Shown here in pieces: positions 30,878-40,081 of a stretch of DNA of 64,000 bases. Each line of letters starts with the position of its first letter. Position 1 is the stretch's first letter. Both the position numbers and the translations under genes were made by a program. The DNA is taken from assembly GCA_964434165.1 (NCBI GenBank), contig CAYSUS010000025.1:14662-78661 (forward strand). Direction: 5' to 3'. This DNA is from CAYSUS01 sp964434165. Its GTDB lineage: Bacteria; Planctomycetota; Planctomycetia; Pirellulales; Thermoguttaceae. Under the pieces are notes generated by a model. It was given only the letters and a program-made list of their open reading frames with translations. It was not told the DNA's origin and did no database searches.

Positions 30878-31144
30878 ATGGATCCCCAACAAGCCGTCGA
30901 TCTGGGCCGCCAGGCCGTGTGGACCGCGCTGATGATCGGCGCGCCGGTCCTGCTGGCGGGCATGCTCATGGGCCTGCTGGTCGGACTGCTCCAGGCGCTC
31001 ACCCAAATCCAGGAGCAGAGTATCGCCTTCGTCCCCAAGATCCTCGTCATGGCCCTGACGCTGACCCTTGCGCTTCCCTGGCTGATACTCCGCATGATGG
31101 AGTACTCGATCGACCTGATCTCCGAGATACCCAACCACCTGTAG
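30878..31144 (+). CDS. fliQ: Flagellar export gate protein FliQ
   Basis: An 88-residue, two-TM protein of the standard size, with the FliQ pattern PVLLAGMLMGLLVGLLQALT, then QEQSIAFVPKILVMALTL. It is followed by fliR after 6 nt. Confidence 0.95.
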   Translation: MDPQQAVDLGRQAVWTALMIGAPVLLAGMLMGLLVGLLQALTQIQEQSIAFVPKILVMALTLTLALPWLILRMMEYSIDLISEIPNHL

Positions 31145-31150
31145 CGCCAC

Positions 31151-31951
31151 ATGGACTGGTTGACCCAGTTGGACACGGGACGGTTTCTGGTCTTCACTCT
31201 GGTCCTGGTGCGGGTCAGTGGGCTGGTCGTGACCGCGCCCATTTACGGTGGCACCGAGGTTCCGGCACGGGTCCGCGCGCTATTGGCCTTTTCCCTGGCC
31301 GTGCTGATCTTTCCCTCCCAGTGGTCGGCAACCGCCCCGGATCCCGTCGGCCTGGTCGATTACGCCCTGATCATCGGCGCCGAGTTGCTCATTGGCCTGG
31401 CGCTGGGGCTGGGGGTCACCATCTTCTTCTCCGGCATCCAACTCGCCGGGGAGACGATCGGAAGGGTGGGGGGATTGATGGTGGCCGATGTGTTCGATCC
31501 CACCTTGGAGAGCAACGTGCCGCTGCTCTCCCGCTTTCTGTTCCTGGTGGCGATGGCCGTCTTCGTGTGCATCGGGGGGCACCGCATGGTCATGGCCGGC
31601 CTCCTCGACACGTTCCAGACGATCCCGCTGGGCAGCGGGGCCCCGGCCGGATCGATCGGCGAGGCCCTTCTGATGCTGCTCGCGCAGAGCTTCTCCCTGG
31701 CGGTGCGCGCGGCGCTTCCGGTCGTCACGGCCCTGCTCCTGGCCACCGTGGTGATGGGACTGATCGGTCGCACGCTGCCGCAGTTGAACGTGCTCGTGGT
31801 CGGGTTCAGCCTGAATTCGATGCTGACCTTCGGGGGCGTCGCGCTCACGCTCGGGGCGTCGGTGTGGGTCTTCCGCCAACAGCTCGAGACGGCTGTGGAG
31901 ACGATGCTCGAGGCACTACATGCCCCGCTCCGAGACGGGCTGCTGTCTTAA
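31151..31951 (+). CDS. fliR: Flagellar export gate protein FliR
   Basis: A 266-residue polytopic protein of the FliR/YscT family (LVLVRVSGLVVTAPIYGG near the N-terminus; FFSGIQLAGETIGRVGGLMV at about 97-116). With FliP and FliQ it forms the helical export gate. flhB follows after 71 nt. Confidence 0.95.
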   Translation: MDWLTQLDTGRFLVFTLVLVRVSGLVVTAPIYGGTEVPARVRALLAFSLAVLIFPSQWSATAPDPVGLVDYALIIGAELLIGLALGLGVTIFFSGIQLAGETIGRVGGLMVADVFDPTLESNVPLLSRFLFLVAMAVFVCIGGHRMVMAGLLDTFQTIPLGSGAPAGSIGEALLMLLAQSFSLAVRAALPVVTALLLATVVMGLIGRTLPQLNVLVVGFSLNSMLTFGGVALTLGASVWVFRQQLETAVETMLEALHAPLRDGLLS

Positions 31952-32022
31952 CGGCCCCGAAGGACCCGGGCCGGCGCCGGGCCCAGTGCCCGACCCATCC
32001 CTGCAACTGATCGCGTCCTGCC

Positions 32023-33111
32023 ATGCCCGACCAGTCCGGCGAGAAATCGCAGGAACCTACCCATCATCGCCGGCAAAAGGCTCGGGAACAGGGACAGGTC
32101 GCCCGCAGCCAGGACCTCGGCTCGGCGCTGTTACTGCTGGCGGGGCTGCTTCTGATGATGATGCTCGGCAGCCGGATGATCGAATACGTAACCGGATACA
32201 CGCGACTGCACCTGGGCGGCGAGGCGTGGCTGTCGGCCGACCCCGATTTCGCGCTGGCCCACTGGAACGAGACGCTCGTGGGGCTGGGCCGCGCCGTGCT
32301 GCCGCTGCTGGGGATGATCATGCTCGCCGCCATCCTGGTGAATCTCGTCCAGGTGGGCGTCCTCTTCGTTCCCGAGAAGGTCATGCCGGACCTGACGCGC
32401 CTCGATCCGATCAAGGGCTTCGGACGCGTCTTCTCGATCACCGGCGTGGCTCGACTCCTGTTCGGCCTCTTCAAGATCGCCGTGATCGGCGCCGTCACTT
32501 ACGGCGTGCTGAACCAGGAGTACGAGACCATCCTCGGCCTTGCAGCCCTGGAGATCGAGCAGTCCGCGGTGTACGTTGTGGAGATCCTCCTCTGGACATC
32601 GCTGAAGATCGGGCTGGCTCTTCTCGTTCTGGCCATCCTCGACTACGCGTTTCAGTGGTGGAAACGCGAGCGCGATTTGAAGATGACGCCGCAGGAAGTC
32701 CGCGAGGAGATGAAGAACCTGGAGGGGGACCCCCAGGTGATTGCCAGGCGCAAGGCCGTGCAGCGGCAACTGGCGCTCAGTCGGCTCTCCAACGCCGTGC
32801 CCGCCGCCGACGTCGTGATTACCAACCCCACCGAGCTGGCCGTGGCCATCCAGTACGACCCGGAGGAGATGGCCGCCCCCATCGTGTCGGCCAAGGGCGC
32901 AGGCGTGATCGCGCAGCGAATCCGTCAGCTTGCCCTGGAGAACGGCATCCCCGTTATCGAGAAAAAGCCCCTCGCCCAGGCGTTGTACCGTGAAGTCGAA
33001 GTCGGGGAGCCGATCCCCGAGGATAAGTATGCTGCCGTGGCGGAAGTCCTGGCCTACGTTTACCAGCTCAAGGGCAAGGAGATGCCTCAGCAGCCGCGTG
33101 GGGCCGCCTAG
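32023..33111 (+). CDS. flhB: Flagellar export switch protein FlhB
   Basis: A 362-residue protein with four membrane segments and a cytosolic C-terminal domain. The autocleavage loop reads NPTELAVAIQYD, so the usual NPTH is NPTE; Asn-Pro remain and cleavage is expected. The linker has KMTPQEVREEMKNLEGDPQV, as in the family. It changes export specificity from hook to filament together with FliK. Confidence 0.95.
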   Translation: MPDQSGEKSQEPTHHRRQKAREQGQVARSQDLGSALLLLAGLLLMMMLGSRMIEYVTGYTRLHLGGEAWLSADPDFALAHWNETLVGLGRAVLPLLGMIMLAAILVNLVQVGVLFVPEKVMPDLTRLDPIKGFGRVFSITGVARLLFGLFKIAVIGAVTYGVLNQEYETILGLAALEIEQSAVYVVEILLWTSLKIGLALLVLAILDYAFQWWKRERDLKMTPQEVREEMKNLEGDPQVIARRKAVQRQLALSRLSNAVPAADVVITNPTELAVAIQYDPEEMAAPIVSAKGAGVIAQRIRQLALENGIPVIEKKPLAQALYREVEVGEPIPEDKYAAVAEVLAYVYQLKGKEMPQQPRGAA

Positions 33112-33178
33112 CCAGCCGGCGTTTCGGCGCCAGCCTCCGACCGCGGGCCCTACCGCGTCCCGCCTGCCGGTCGAACCG

Positions 33179-33694
33179 CTACAAGGCTTTGCTGCGCTGA
33201 TGGTTGAGGCGCGAGGCGGTCGCCTGGAGGGCCGCCTGCATCTGAAGCAGCACGTCGTCGCCGGGCGACTTCCCCGTGAGACGGTTCAGGGGGACACCGC
33301 GGGGGGAGAGGAACTGGATGGTTGGGAAACCGCGGATGTCGAACTCCCGGCAGACTTCCGGCTCCCGGTCGGCGTCCACCAGGATGCAGACGAAGCGCTC
33401 GGAGAGGTGGACGACCTGCCTCTCGGTAAAGGCCTCGACGAGCATCTGGTGGCAGTAGTTGCACCAGCGCGCGGTGAAGAGCACCAGCATCGGCTTTCCC
33501 GCCGCCTGGGCCTTGCGGTACCCCTGGGAGTAGCCTTCCACGAACTGAACGGCGGGCCCTCCCGCGGGTGCCTCGGCGTGGCCGCTGCGGCTGCCCTGCG
33601 CGGCGGTCGTGCTAGCACTCTCGCCGGAGCAGCCGACCACAAGGGCCAGACTGCCCACCGCAGCGAAACGCGACAAGATCGGGAAGATGCGCAT
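33179..33694 (-). CDS. Thioredoxin-like lipoprotein
   Basis: A 171-residue protein with a lipobox (LVVGC, Cys22), a Ser/Ala/Gly linker and a thioredoxin fold containing W-C78-N-Y-C81 and the cis-Pro GFPT. It is probably anchored in the membrane and reduces disulfides or makes them outside the cytosol. It lies on the opposite strand between flhB (68 nt) and flhA, splitting the export genes. A link to flagellar assembly in the periplasm is possible but inferred. Confidence 0.85.
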   Translation of the reverse strand: MRIFPILSRFAAVGSLALVVGCSGESASTTAAQGSRSGHAEAPAGGPAVQFVEGYSQGYRKAQAAGKPMLVLFTARWCNYCHQMLVEAFTERQVVHLSERFVCILVDADREPEVCREFDIRGFPTIQFLSPRGVPLNRLTGKSPGDDVLLQMQAALQATASRLNHQRSKAL

Positions 33695-34070
33695 TTGAAG
33701 AGGCCTGCCCTAGATCGCGGTGCGTGGATAAGTCGATGTTCCCACAGCCGCAGAAGAGGCCCGGGGAACCAGCCGCGTCTGGACTCTGTTATCGCCTCAC
33801 GGCGCACGGAACTTGAAGCGAACGGGCCGGCACGCACTGCATGCCTGACCGAACGACGGCCGGGGAAGGCATGCCGCGATCACCCCTCCCATCACGGGCG
33901 ACGAGGAGCGACCCGGCCCAAGACCGACCCCGAGACCGAGGGCTCTTGGTCGCTCGACCGCGGGGGACCGCAAATCGGGGTGGACTTTCGCCGCGCTTTT
34001 GGCTACTTTCCGCCCGCTTCACTTCTACCTTGTTCTCCTCGCCAGTCCCCCTTTGCGTCCGGAGTCCCGG
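33695..34070. other. Divergent intergenic region of the lipoprotein gene and flhA
   Basis: This 376-bp region separates the two divergent genes. No sigma54 motif, TATAAT or strong dyad was seen by eye. A promoter for flhA-flhF-flhG must lie here or upstream across the lipoprotein gene. Confidence 0.4.
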
Positions 34071-36164
34071 ATGGCGGAAGCAGCCCCGCTGCGCGCCGGT
34101 GTGAAATCGCCCCTGGCTCGGATGACGGACTTCATCCTGCCGGTGGGCATCGTGTGCAGCGTGCTGGTGATCCTCGTGCCCCTCCCGCCGGGGCTGATGG
34201 ATCTGCTCCTGGCGGCGAATATCACGATCGCCGTCATTATGCTCCTGACGACGATCTACGTGCGGACTCCGCTGGAGTTCAACATCTTTCCCTCCCTCCT
34301 CCTGGCCACGACCCTATTTCGCCTGGTGCTCAACGTGGCCACGACGCGCCTGATCCTGACGCGCGCCGGCACGGTCGGCGAGCGGGCAGCCGGCGACGTG
34401 GTGCTCACCTTCGGCAAGTTCGTGGCCGGCAACCAGATCGTGGTGGGGATCATCATCTTCGCCATCGTCGTCATCATCCAGTTCGTCGTCATCACCAAGG
34501 GTGCGACGCGAATCAGCGAGGTGGCGGCCCGGTTCGCTTTGGATGGCATGCCCGGCCGCCAGATGGCCATCGACGCCGACCTGAACGCCGGGATTATCGA
34601 CGAGCGAGAAGCCCAGCGGCGCCGGGAAGAGATCACCCAGCAGGCCGACTTCTTCGGGGCCATGGACGGTGCCAGCAAGTTCGTGCGAGGCGATGCGATC
34701 GCGGGCATCGTGATCGCGCTCATCAACATCGTCGGCGGACTGCTGATCGGGATGTTCGAGGCGGGCATGCCGCTGGGCGAGGCCGCCAGCGTGTTCACCA
34801 CCTTGACCATCGGCGACGGTCTGGTGAGCCAGGTGCCGGCCTTCCTCATCTCCGTGGCGGCCGGCCTCTTGGTCACGCGGAGCAGCCAGTCGAGCGACCT
34901 GCCGGTTGAGTTCGTCAAGCAGCTCTTCTCGCGCCCGCAGGCCCTGGCCGTGGCAGGGGGGTTCCTCGGCGTGCTCGTGTTCACCAGTCTGCCGAAGATC
35001 CCCCTCGTGACGATCGGGGGCGGCTGTATGGCGCTGGCATGGACTCTGCGCCGGCAATCGTCCCAGCAGCGGGCGAGCGAGGAAGCGAAGAAGCAGGCCG
35101 AGGCAGCCAAGCCCGCGGAAGAGCGTGTCGAGGATTACCTCGCCGTCGATCCGATGGAGATCGAGATCGGCGTGGGGCTGATTCGGCTGGCCGACCCGGA
35201 TCGCGGCGGCGATCTGTTGGAGCGCATCCAGCGCGTCCGGCAGAAGGTGGCCTCGGAGATCGGCATCATTCTGCCCAAGGTCCGCCTGCGGGACAACATG
35301 CGGCTCGACCAGCATCAGTACCGCATCAAGGTCTCCGACATGCCCGTGGCCGAGGGGACGGTCCATCCGAACCTCCTGCTGGCCATGGATTCCGGGATGA
35401 CCACCGGAAAGATCGAAGGACTCTCGACGCGCGACCCTGCCTTCGACACGCCGGCCCTCTGGATCGACCCGGCGGTCCGCGACCAGGCCGAGATGAAGGG
35501 TTACACGGTGGTCGAGCCCGGCAGCGTGATCGCCACGCACCTGACGGAGACCGTGCGCAAGCACGCCGACGAGATCCTCACGCGCGACGCCACCAAGCAC
35601 CTGATCGACGAGTTGAGGCAGACGTCGCCCGCCGTCGCCGACGAGTTGATCCCCGGCGTGATGAAGCTGGCGGAGGTCCAGCAGATCCTCCAGTTGCTTC
35701 TGCGCGAGGAGGTCTCCATCCGGCAGCTCGGCCCGATCCTGGAGACCCTCGGCGACTACGCGCCCCGCTCGAAGGACCCGATTCTGCTCACGGAATACGT
35801 GCGGCATCGCCTCGCCCGCACGATATGCAGCCGCTACCGCGACAAGGACGGCCGGATGTTCGTGGTCACCCTCGATCCGGCCCTCGAGGACCGGATCCGC
35901 GCGGGCTTCGACCATAACGAGCACGGGCTGTTCATCCGGATGTCGCCGCAGGCCGTGGAGGCCATCGGCCGCGCGGTCGCCGCCGAGGTGGAGAAGCTGA
36001 CCGTGGCCAATCATCCTCCAGTGGTGCTGGTCAGCCCGCAGATCCGCGCGGCCTTGAAGAGAATGACGGCAGCCAGCCTGCCGAAGCTCGTCGTCCTGAG
36101 CTTCAACGAAATCACGCGCGACACGCGCATCGAGAGCGTGGCCATGGTGGCGGAGCCTCGATGA
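34071..36164 (+). CDS. flhA: Flagellar export protein FlhA
   Basis: A 697-residue protein, the usual size. Eight N-terminal membrane segments (to about residue 330) include the FHIPEP-type region RISEVAARFALDGMPGRQMA, then IDADLNAGIIDEREAQRRR. The cytosolic domain (about 340-697) binds chaperone-substrate complexes. The start at 34071 is chosen because it gives the family-like N-terminus; the open frame extends upstream to 33999. Confidence 0.95.
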   Translation: MAEAAPLRAGVKSPLARMTDFILPVGIVCSVLVILVPLPPGLMDLLLAANITIAVIMLLTTIYVRTPLEFNIFPSLLLATTLFRLVLNVATTRLILTRAGTVGERAAGDVVLTFGKFVAGNQIVVGIIIFAIVVIIQFVVITKGATRISEVAARFALDGMPGRQMAIDADLNAGIIDEREAQRRREEITQQADFFGAMDGASKFVRGDAIAGIVIALINIVGGLLIGMFEAGMPLGEAASVFTTLTIGDGLVSQVPAFLISVAAGLLVTRSSQSSDLPVEFVKQLFSRPQALAVAGGFLGVLVFTSLPKIPLVTIGGGCMALAWTLRRQSSQQRASEEAKKQAEAAKPAEERVEDYLAVDPMEIEIGVGLIRLADPDRGGDLLERIQRVRQKVASEIGIILPKVRLRDNMRLDQHQYRIKVSDMPVAEGTVHPNLLLAMDSGMTTGKIEGLSTRDPAFDTPALWIDPAVRDQAEMKGYTVVEPGSVIATHLTETVRKHADEILTRDATKHLIDELRQTSPAVADELIPGVMKLAEVQQILQLLLREEVSIRQLGPILETLGDYAPRSKDPILLTEYVRHRLARTICSRYRDKDGRMFVVTLDPALEDRIRAGFDHNEHGLFIRMSPQAVEAIGRAVAAEVEKLTVANHPPVVLVSPQIRAALKRMTAASLPKLVVLSFNEITRDTRIESVAMVAEPR

Positions 36165-36235
36165 GACGCCCTTCCGCCTGCCAAGGGTAACGAACCGCCG
36201 AACCCCTTTCCCCTCCCAGCCCCAACGGATGTGCC

Positions 36236-37396
36236 ATGGACGTGAAGACCTACCGTGCCGCAACCTTGCACGAAGCCCTGAGCCTGGTGCGGCGTGACCT
36301 GGGACCGGACGCGGCCGTGCTGCACACCCGGGAGGTGAGGCTCCAGCGGCTTTTCGGCCTGCTCGGCGGCCAGCGCGTGATCGAAGTCACGGCCTCCTCC
36401 CACGTCAACGTGCCCAGCCGCTTCCCTTCCCCGCAACCGGCGGCCGCCGCGCCACGGGCGGCGGAGCCGGAGCCGGCCGCCATCGCCGCCAGCGCCGAAA
36501 CGCTCCCTTCCGGCGTGCACGGCCAGTTGCAGGACCTTCAGCAAATGGTCCGCGAGCTCTGCCGGCAGAGCCGGAGCGATCGGCCGCGGGACCTGCCCGA
36601 TTCGCTGTTCCGGCTGTTCGCCGAGTTGATTGACGCCGACCTCAGCGAGGAGCTGGCCCGGGAGCTGGTCGAGCGCGTGCGCGACGAGGCGTCCGACGCC
36701 GAGCAGCACGATCGCGTCCTGATCCGGGCGCGGATCCTGCGCATGGTGGAGTCCGAGATCCCCATCAGCGGCCCCATCCACTTCACCGCGGGCCAGCGGC
36801 GGATCGTCGCCCTGGTCGGTCCCACCGGCGTCGGCAAGACTACCACGATCGCCAAGCTGGCCGCCCACTACCGCCTCAAGGAGAAGCGCAAAGTGGGGTT
36901 GATCACGGTCGATACGTACCGCATCGCCGCGGTCGAGCAGCTGCGAACCTACGCCGACATCATCGACCTGCCCATGCAGGTCGTCTCCACGCCTCGCGAG
37001 ATGCGTGAAGCCTGTCGGCAACTGGACGGGCTCGATCTGGTGCTGATGGACACCGCCGGTCGCAGCCCGCGCGACGAGATCAAGATCCAGGAGCTCAAGG
37101 CGCTGCTGACCGAATCGCGGACCGATGAGGTTCACCTCGTGCTCAGCAGCGGAGCGGGGGCCCGGGCTCTCGTGCAGACGGCCCAGCAATTCGCGGCCGT
37201 GGGGACGACGGCCCTCATCCTCACCAAACTGGACGAGTCTCCGTCCTTGGGCAATCTCCTCCCCCTGATTCGAGGCAGCGGACTGCCGGTGAGCTACCTG
37301 ACCAACGGCCAGAACGTGCCGGACGACTTCGAGACCGCCGAGTCCGGCCGCCTGGCCCGCCTGATGCTCGGGATGGAGCCGGCGGAGGGCGGCTGA
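36236..37396 (+). CDS. flhF: Flagellar placement SRP-like GTPase FlhF
   Basis: A 386-residue SRP-type GTPase. The N-terminal B domain (MDVKTYRAATLHEALSLVRR) matches FlhF. The G domain starts at about 195 with GPTGVGKTTTIAKLAAHY, and has DTYRIAAVEQLRTYADI, DTAGRS and the TKLDE motif. It places the flagellum, typically at a pole, together with FlhG. Confidence 0.95.
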   Translation: MDVKTYRAATLHEALSLVRRDLGPDAAVLHTREVRLQRLFGLLGGQRVIEVTASSHVNVPSRFPSPQPAAAAPRAAEPEPAAIAASAETLPSGVHGQLQDLQQMVRELCRQSRSDRPRDLPDSLFRLFAELIDADLSEELARELVERVRDEASDAEQHDRVLIRARILRMVESEIPISGPIHFTAGQRRIVALVGPTGVGKTTTIAKLAAHYRLKEKRKVGLITVDTYRIAAVEQLRTYADIIDLPMQVVSTPREMREACRQLDGLDLVLMDTAGRSPRDEIKIQELKALLTESRTDEVHLVLSSGAGARALVQTAQQFAAVGTTALILTKLDESPSLGNLLPLIRGSGLPVSYLTNGQNVPDDFETAESGRLARLMLGMEPAEGG

Positions 37397-37455
37397 GCGG
37401 AGTCGCGTTGGGGTCTACCTTCCGTTTCCTGAAATCGTTTCGGCCAGCCTGAGCC

Positions 37456-38343
37456 ATGCACGACCAAGCCAGCGAGCTCCGTCAACTCGTGCGCCGCGAG
37501 GCCCGTCACGATCTGGGCGAGTCGGGCACGCAACCCGGCCTGGTCGTGGTGGCCGGCGGAAAAGGGGGCGTGGGCACCACTACGGTAGCCGTCAATCTGG
37601 CGGTCTGCCTGGCCGGGCAGGGGCACCGTACCGTGCTGGTCGATGCCGATCTGCCCGGCGGCGACGCCTCGCTGCTGTGTCGTCTTGAGCAGCGAGACGG
37701 TCTGGCCGACGTCCTGTCCGCCCGGCGGACCGTGCGCGAGGTGCTTCAGCCCGGCCCCGGCGGCATCCGCGTCCTGCCCGGCGTCTGGGGCCGCGTCGCG
37801 GCGACCGACGAGTCCTCGGTCGCGCGGCAGCGACTGGTGGACGGGCTGCTGGGGCTAGGCAATCTGGCCGACGTCGTGGTGGCCGACGCGGGTAACTCCG
37901 GGAGCCGGCTGAGTCGGGATCTCTGGAAGACCGCCGAGACCGTGCTGGCCGTGACCACACCCGAGCTGCCCGCCGTCATGGACACCTACGCGATCATCAA
38001 GAGCTTCACCACGGAGAACCTCCTGGTTCCGATTCACCTGGTCGTCAACCAGGCAGTGGACGAACAGGCCGCCCGAGAAGTCCACGACCGCCTCGCGCGG
38101 ACCTGCCTTCGATTCCTTGCCGTCCCGATCACGCCGGCCGGGCATGTTCCCAGCGATCCGACAGTGGCCGAAGCGGCCGGGCAGGGGCGGGCCTTTGCCA
38201 CGGCCTCGCCCGACTGCCCCGCGGCAGGGCGGATCCGGCACCTGGCGAGCTACGTGGCGTCGACGCTTCCGACCCTTCGGACCGTCGCGCCCCGCATCGT
38301 GGCCCGCCGCGTGCCTGCGCGTTCCGTTCCGCTCGAACTGTAA
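37456..38343 (+). CDS. flhG: MinD/ParA-like ATPase FlhG
   Basis: A 295-residue ATPase. The deviant Walker A reads GGKGGVGTTT, keeping the first (signature) Lys but with Thr where the second Lys is expected, as also seen in TadZ/CpaE-like proteins. Walker B-like VVVADAGN and the dimer region follow. It controls flagellar number. ATP turnover may be weak. The C-terminus (about 250-295) is basic. Confidence 0.85.
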   Translation: MHDQASELRQLVRREARHDLGESGTQPGLVVVAGGKGGVGTTTVAVNLAVCLAGQGHRTVLVDADLPGGDASLLCRLEQRDGLADVLSARRTVREVLQPGPGGIRVLPGVWGRVAATDESSVARQRLVDGLLGLGNLADVVVADAGNSGSRLSRDLWKTAETVLAVTTPELPAVMDTYAIIKSFTTENLLVPIHLVVNQAVDEQAAREVHDRLARTCLRFLAVPITPAGHVPSDPTVAEAAGQGRAFATASPDCPAAGRIRHLASYVASTLPTLRTVAPRIVARRVPARSVPLEL

Positions 38344-38498
38344 AACCTGAACACGGGAGGTGCGCTTAGCAAGAAAGCCAGAAAAACGATTCAACCGTGG
38401 ACCCGAGGAAGGTCGATAAAAGAAGCGGTGTTGTCAGCCCACGGGCCGTCAAGATACACCGGTTAGGTTGACTTTTCGGCCGGTCGAGGGAAACGGCA

Positions 38499-38762
38499 AT
38501 GGCTCGCATCTATGCCGGGATTCTCGGCCCCTTGGCCTTCCTCACGGCGGTGGCCCGCGGTCTGGTGCATGGCGGGACCGTCGAGCACACGCTCCTGGAG
38601 GCATGGATCGGTCTAGTGGTGTTTTCGATCGTCGGCTTCTTCATCGGCTGGATCGCCGGAGCGACGATCGACGAATCGGTCAACGCCCAGATCGCCCGGG
38701 AGGTCGCGGCCCAGGAGAGCGCCGAGTCGCCGGAGCCCGCGGAGAACGAAGCAGCCGGTTAG
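38499..38762 (+). CDS. Small membrane protein between flhG and fliA
   Basis: An 87-residue protein I do not recognise. Two membrane segments (about 6-22 and 34-54, WIGLVVFSIVGFFIGWIAGA) precede a cytosolic Glu/Ala/Pro-rich tail. It lies 155 nt after flhG and 145 nt before fliA on the same strand, which suggests a flagellar role. The start is the only Met consistent with the first segment. Confidence 0.7.
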   Translation: MARIYAGILGPLAFLTAVARGLVHGGTVEHTLLEAWIGLVVFSIVGFFIGWIAGATIDESVNAQIAREVAAQESAESPEPAENEAAG

Positions 38763-38907
38763 GCCCCCCTTACAATTCAACCTCACCCGCGCGCCTTGAC
38801 GCGCAAGGGCCGCCCCGCGCGGCCGCCATGCCAGCCGCCGATCGTCAGGAAGACGTCGCGAAGGACTTCGAGAGCCGGTGCAACGAGGCACCATCAGGGA
38901 GGAGTTC

Positions 38908-39690
38908 ATGACGACCACCGTCGCTCCGGAAGATGTGGAGCAGCTCTGGATTGAATTCAAGAAGGACCCGTCGAACAACGCCCTGCGCAACCGCCTGGTC
39001 GAGATCTACCTCCCGCTGGTGAAGTACAACGGGGAGCGCATCTGGGCGCGGCTCCCCGAGGGCGTGGAGCTGGATGACCTGATCTCGGCGGGCGTGTTCG
39101 GCTTGATGGACGCCATCGACGCCTTCGATCTCTCGCGCGGCGTCAAGTTCGAGACCTACTGCGTTCCGCGGATCCGCGGCGCCATGCTCGACGAGCTGCG
39201 GACCATGGACTGGGTGCCGCGCCTGGTCCGCTCCAAAGCCAGCAAGCTCAACGAGGCCATCAAGAACCTCGAGGCCCGCCTCGGCCGGCCGCCCAGCGAG
39301 ACGGAGCTGGCCGAGGAGCTCGGGATCTCCGTGGCCGAGCTGGAGAAGATGGTCCTCGACGCCAACGCGGTGAACCTCATCAGCCTCAACAAGAAGTGGT
39401 ACGAGACGGACAGTTACAAGGACGTCCGCGAGATCGACATCCTTGAAGACAAGAAGGGCGAGGATCCCACGCGGCGGATTCAGAAGAACGACCTGATGCG
39501 CCTGGTGACCAAGGGCCTGAACCGCAACGAACGCCTGATCATCATCCTCTACTACTACGAGGAACTGACGATGAAGGAGATCGGCGCCACGCTCGATCTC
39601 TCGGAAAGCCGCGTCAGCCAGATGCACAGCTCCATCGTGCAGCGCCTCAAGGGACAGCTTCAACGGCGCCGGCCGGAATTCGGCAGTTGA
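38908..39690 (+). CDS. fliA: Flagellar sigma factor FliA (sigma28)
   Basis: A 260-residue sigma factor of the FliA/WhiG type. Region 2 has EIYLPLVKYNGERIWARLPE and DLISAGVFGLMDAIDAFD, region 3 has LGRPPSETELAEELGISVAE, and region 4 has EELTMKEIGATLDLSESRVS. It transcribes late flagellar genes. The start at 38908 follows GGGAGGAG; the upstream open frame adds only 10 residues. Its antagonist flgM is at 52240. Confidence 0.95.
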   Translation: MTTTVAPEDVEQLWIEFKKDPSNNALRNRLVEIYLPLVKYNGERIWARLPEGVELDDLISAGVFGLMDAIDAFDLSRGVKFETYCVPRIRGAMLDELRTMDWVPRLVRSKASKLNEAIKNLEARLGRPPSETELAEELGISVAELEKMVLDANAVNLISLNKKWYETDSYKDVREIDILEDKKGEDPTRRIQKNDLMRLVTKGLNRNERLIIILYYYEELTMKEIGATLDLSESRVSQMHSSIVQRLKGQLQRRRPEFGS

Positions 39691-39735
39691 ATCTCCTGTC
39701 AGAACGCCGGCGTCTTCGACGCATCGCGTCGACTG

Positions 39736-39763
39736 CGCCCCACCTGCGGCGGCACGTGGGGCG
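39736..39763 (+). terminator. Candidate terminator after fliA
   Basis: CGCCCCAC / GTGGGGCG forms a perfect 8-bp stem with a 12-nt loop, 45 nt after the fliA stop, followed by a short pyrimidine-rich stretch ending in TTT. It probably ends the flagellar transcript. Confidence 0.45.
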
Positions 39764-39865
39764 TCCTCGTTTGGCTCGACCCGGCCAGGTTGCCGCGGAA
39801 ACCGCGTGCCCCGTAGAATGGGCTCGGAGCACCGCGGCTCTCGCGGCCCGCCCGGAGAACCTCGC

Positions 39866-40045
39866 GTGAAGAGCCCTTTCCCCGGCAAGGACCCCTTCCT
39901 GGAGCCGCACTGGGGAGACGTCCACCAAAGCCTCGTCACGTGCTCCAGGGACATGATCGACTACTCCCTCGAGCCCGATCCGGCCCTCTCCCAGGGCGAC
40001 GCCCTCGGGGCCGATCCACTACTCCGCGAGCAGGGGAAGCGATAG
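39866..40045 (+). pseudogene. Truncated DUF4058-family remnant
   Basis: A 59-codon frame starting with GTG. Its first about 40 residues (SPFPGKDPFLEPHWGDVHQS, then LVTCSRDMIDYSL) look like the N-terminus of DUF4058 proteins, which are usually about 250 residues. The homology then breaks off and the frame ends. Function of the family is unknown. I read this as a decayed remnant; a genuine small protein is less likely. Confidence 0.5.
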
Positions 40046-40081
40046 GCTAACCCCCGTTCCCTGCTCACTACTCCCTGCCCC

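Noticed and set aside
38412..38419. GTCGATAA as a sigma28 -10 element upstream of the small membrane protein gene
   Set aside because: No TAAAGTTT-like -35 is found 11 nt upstream.
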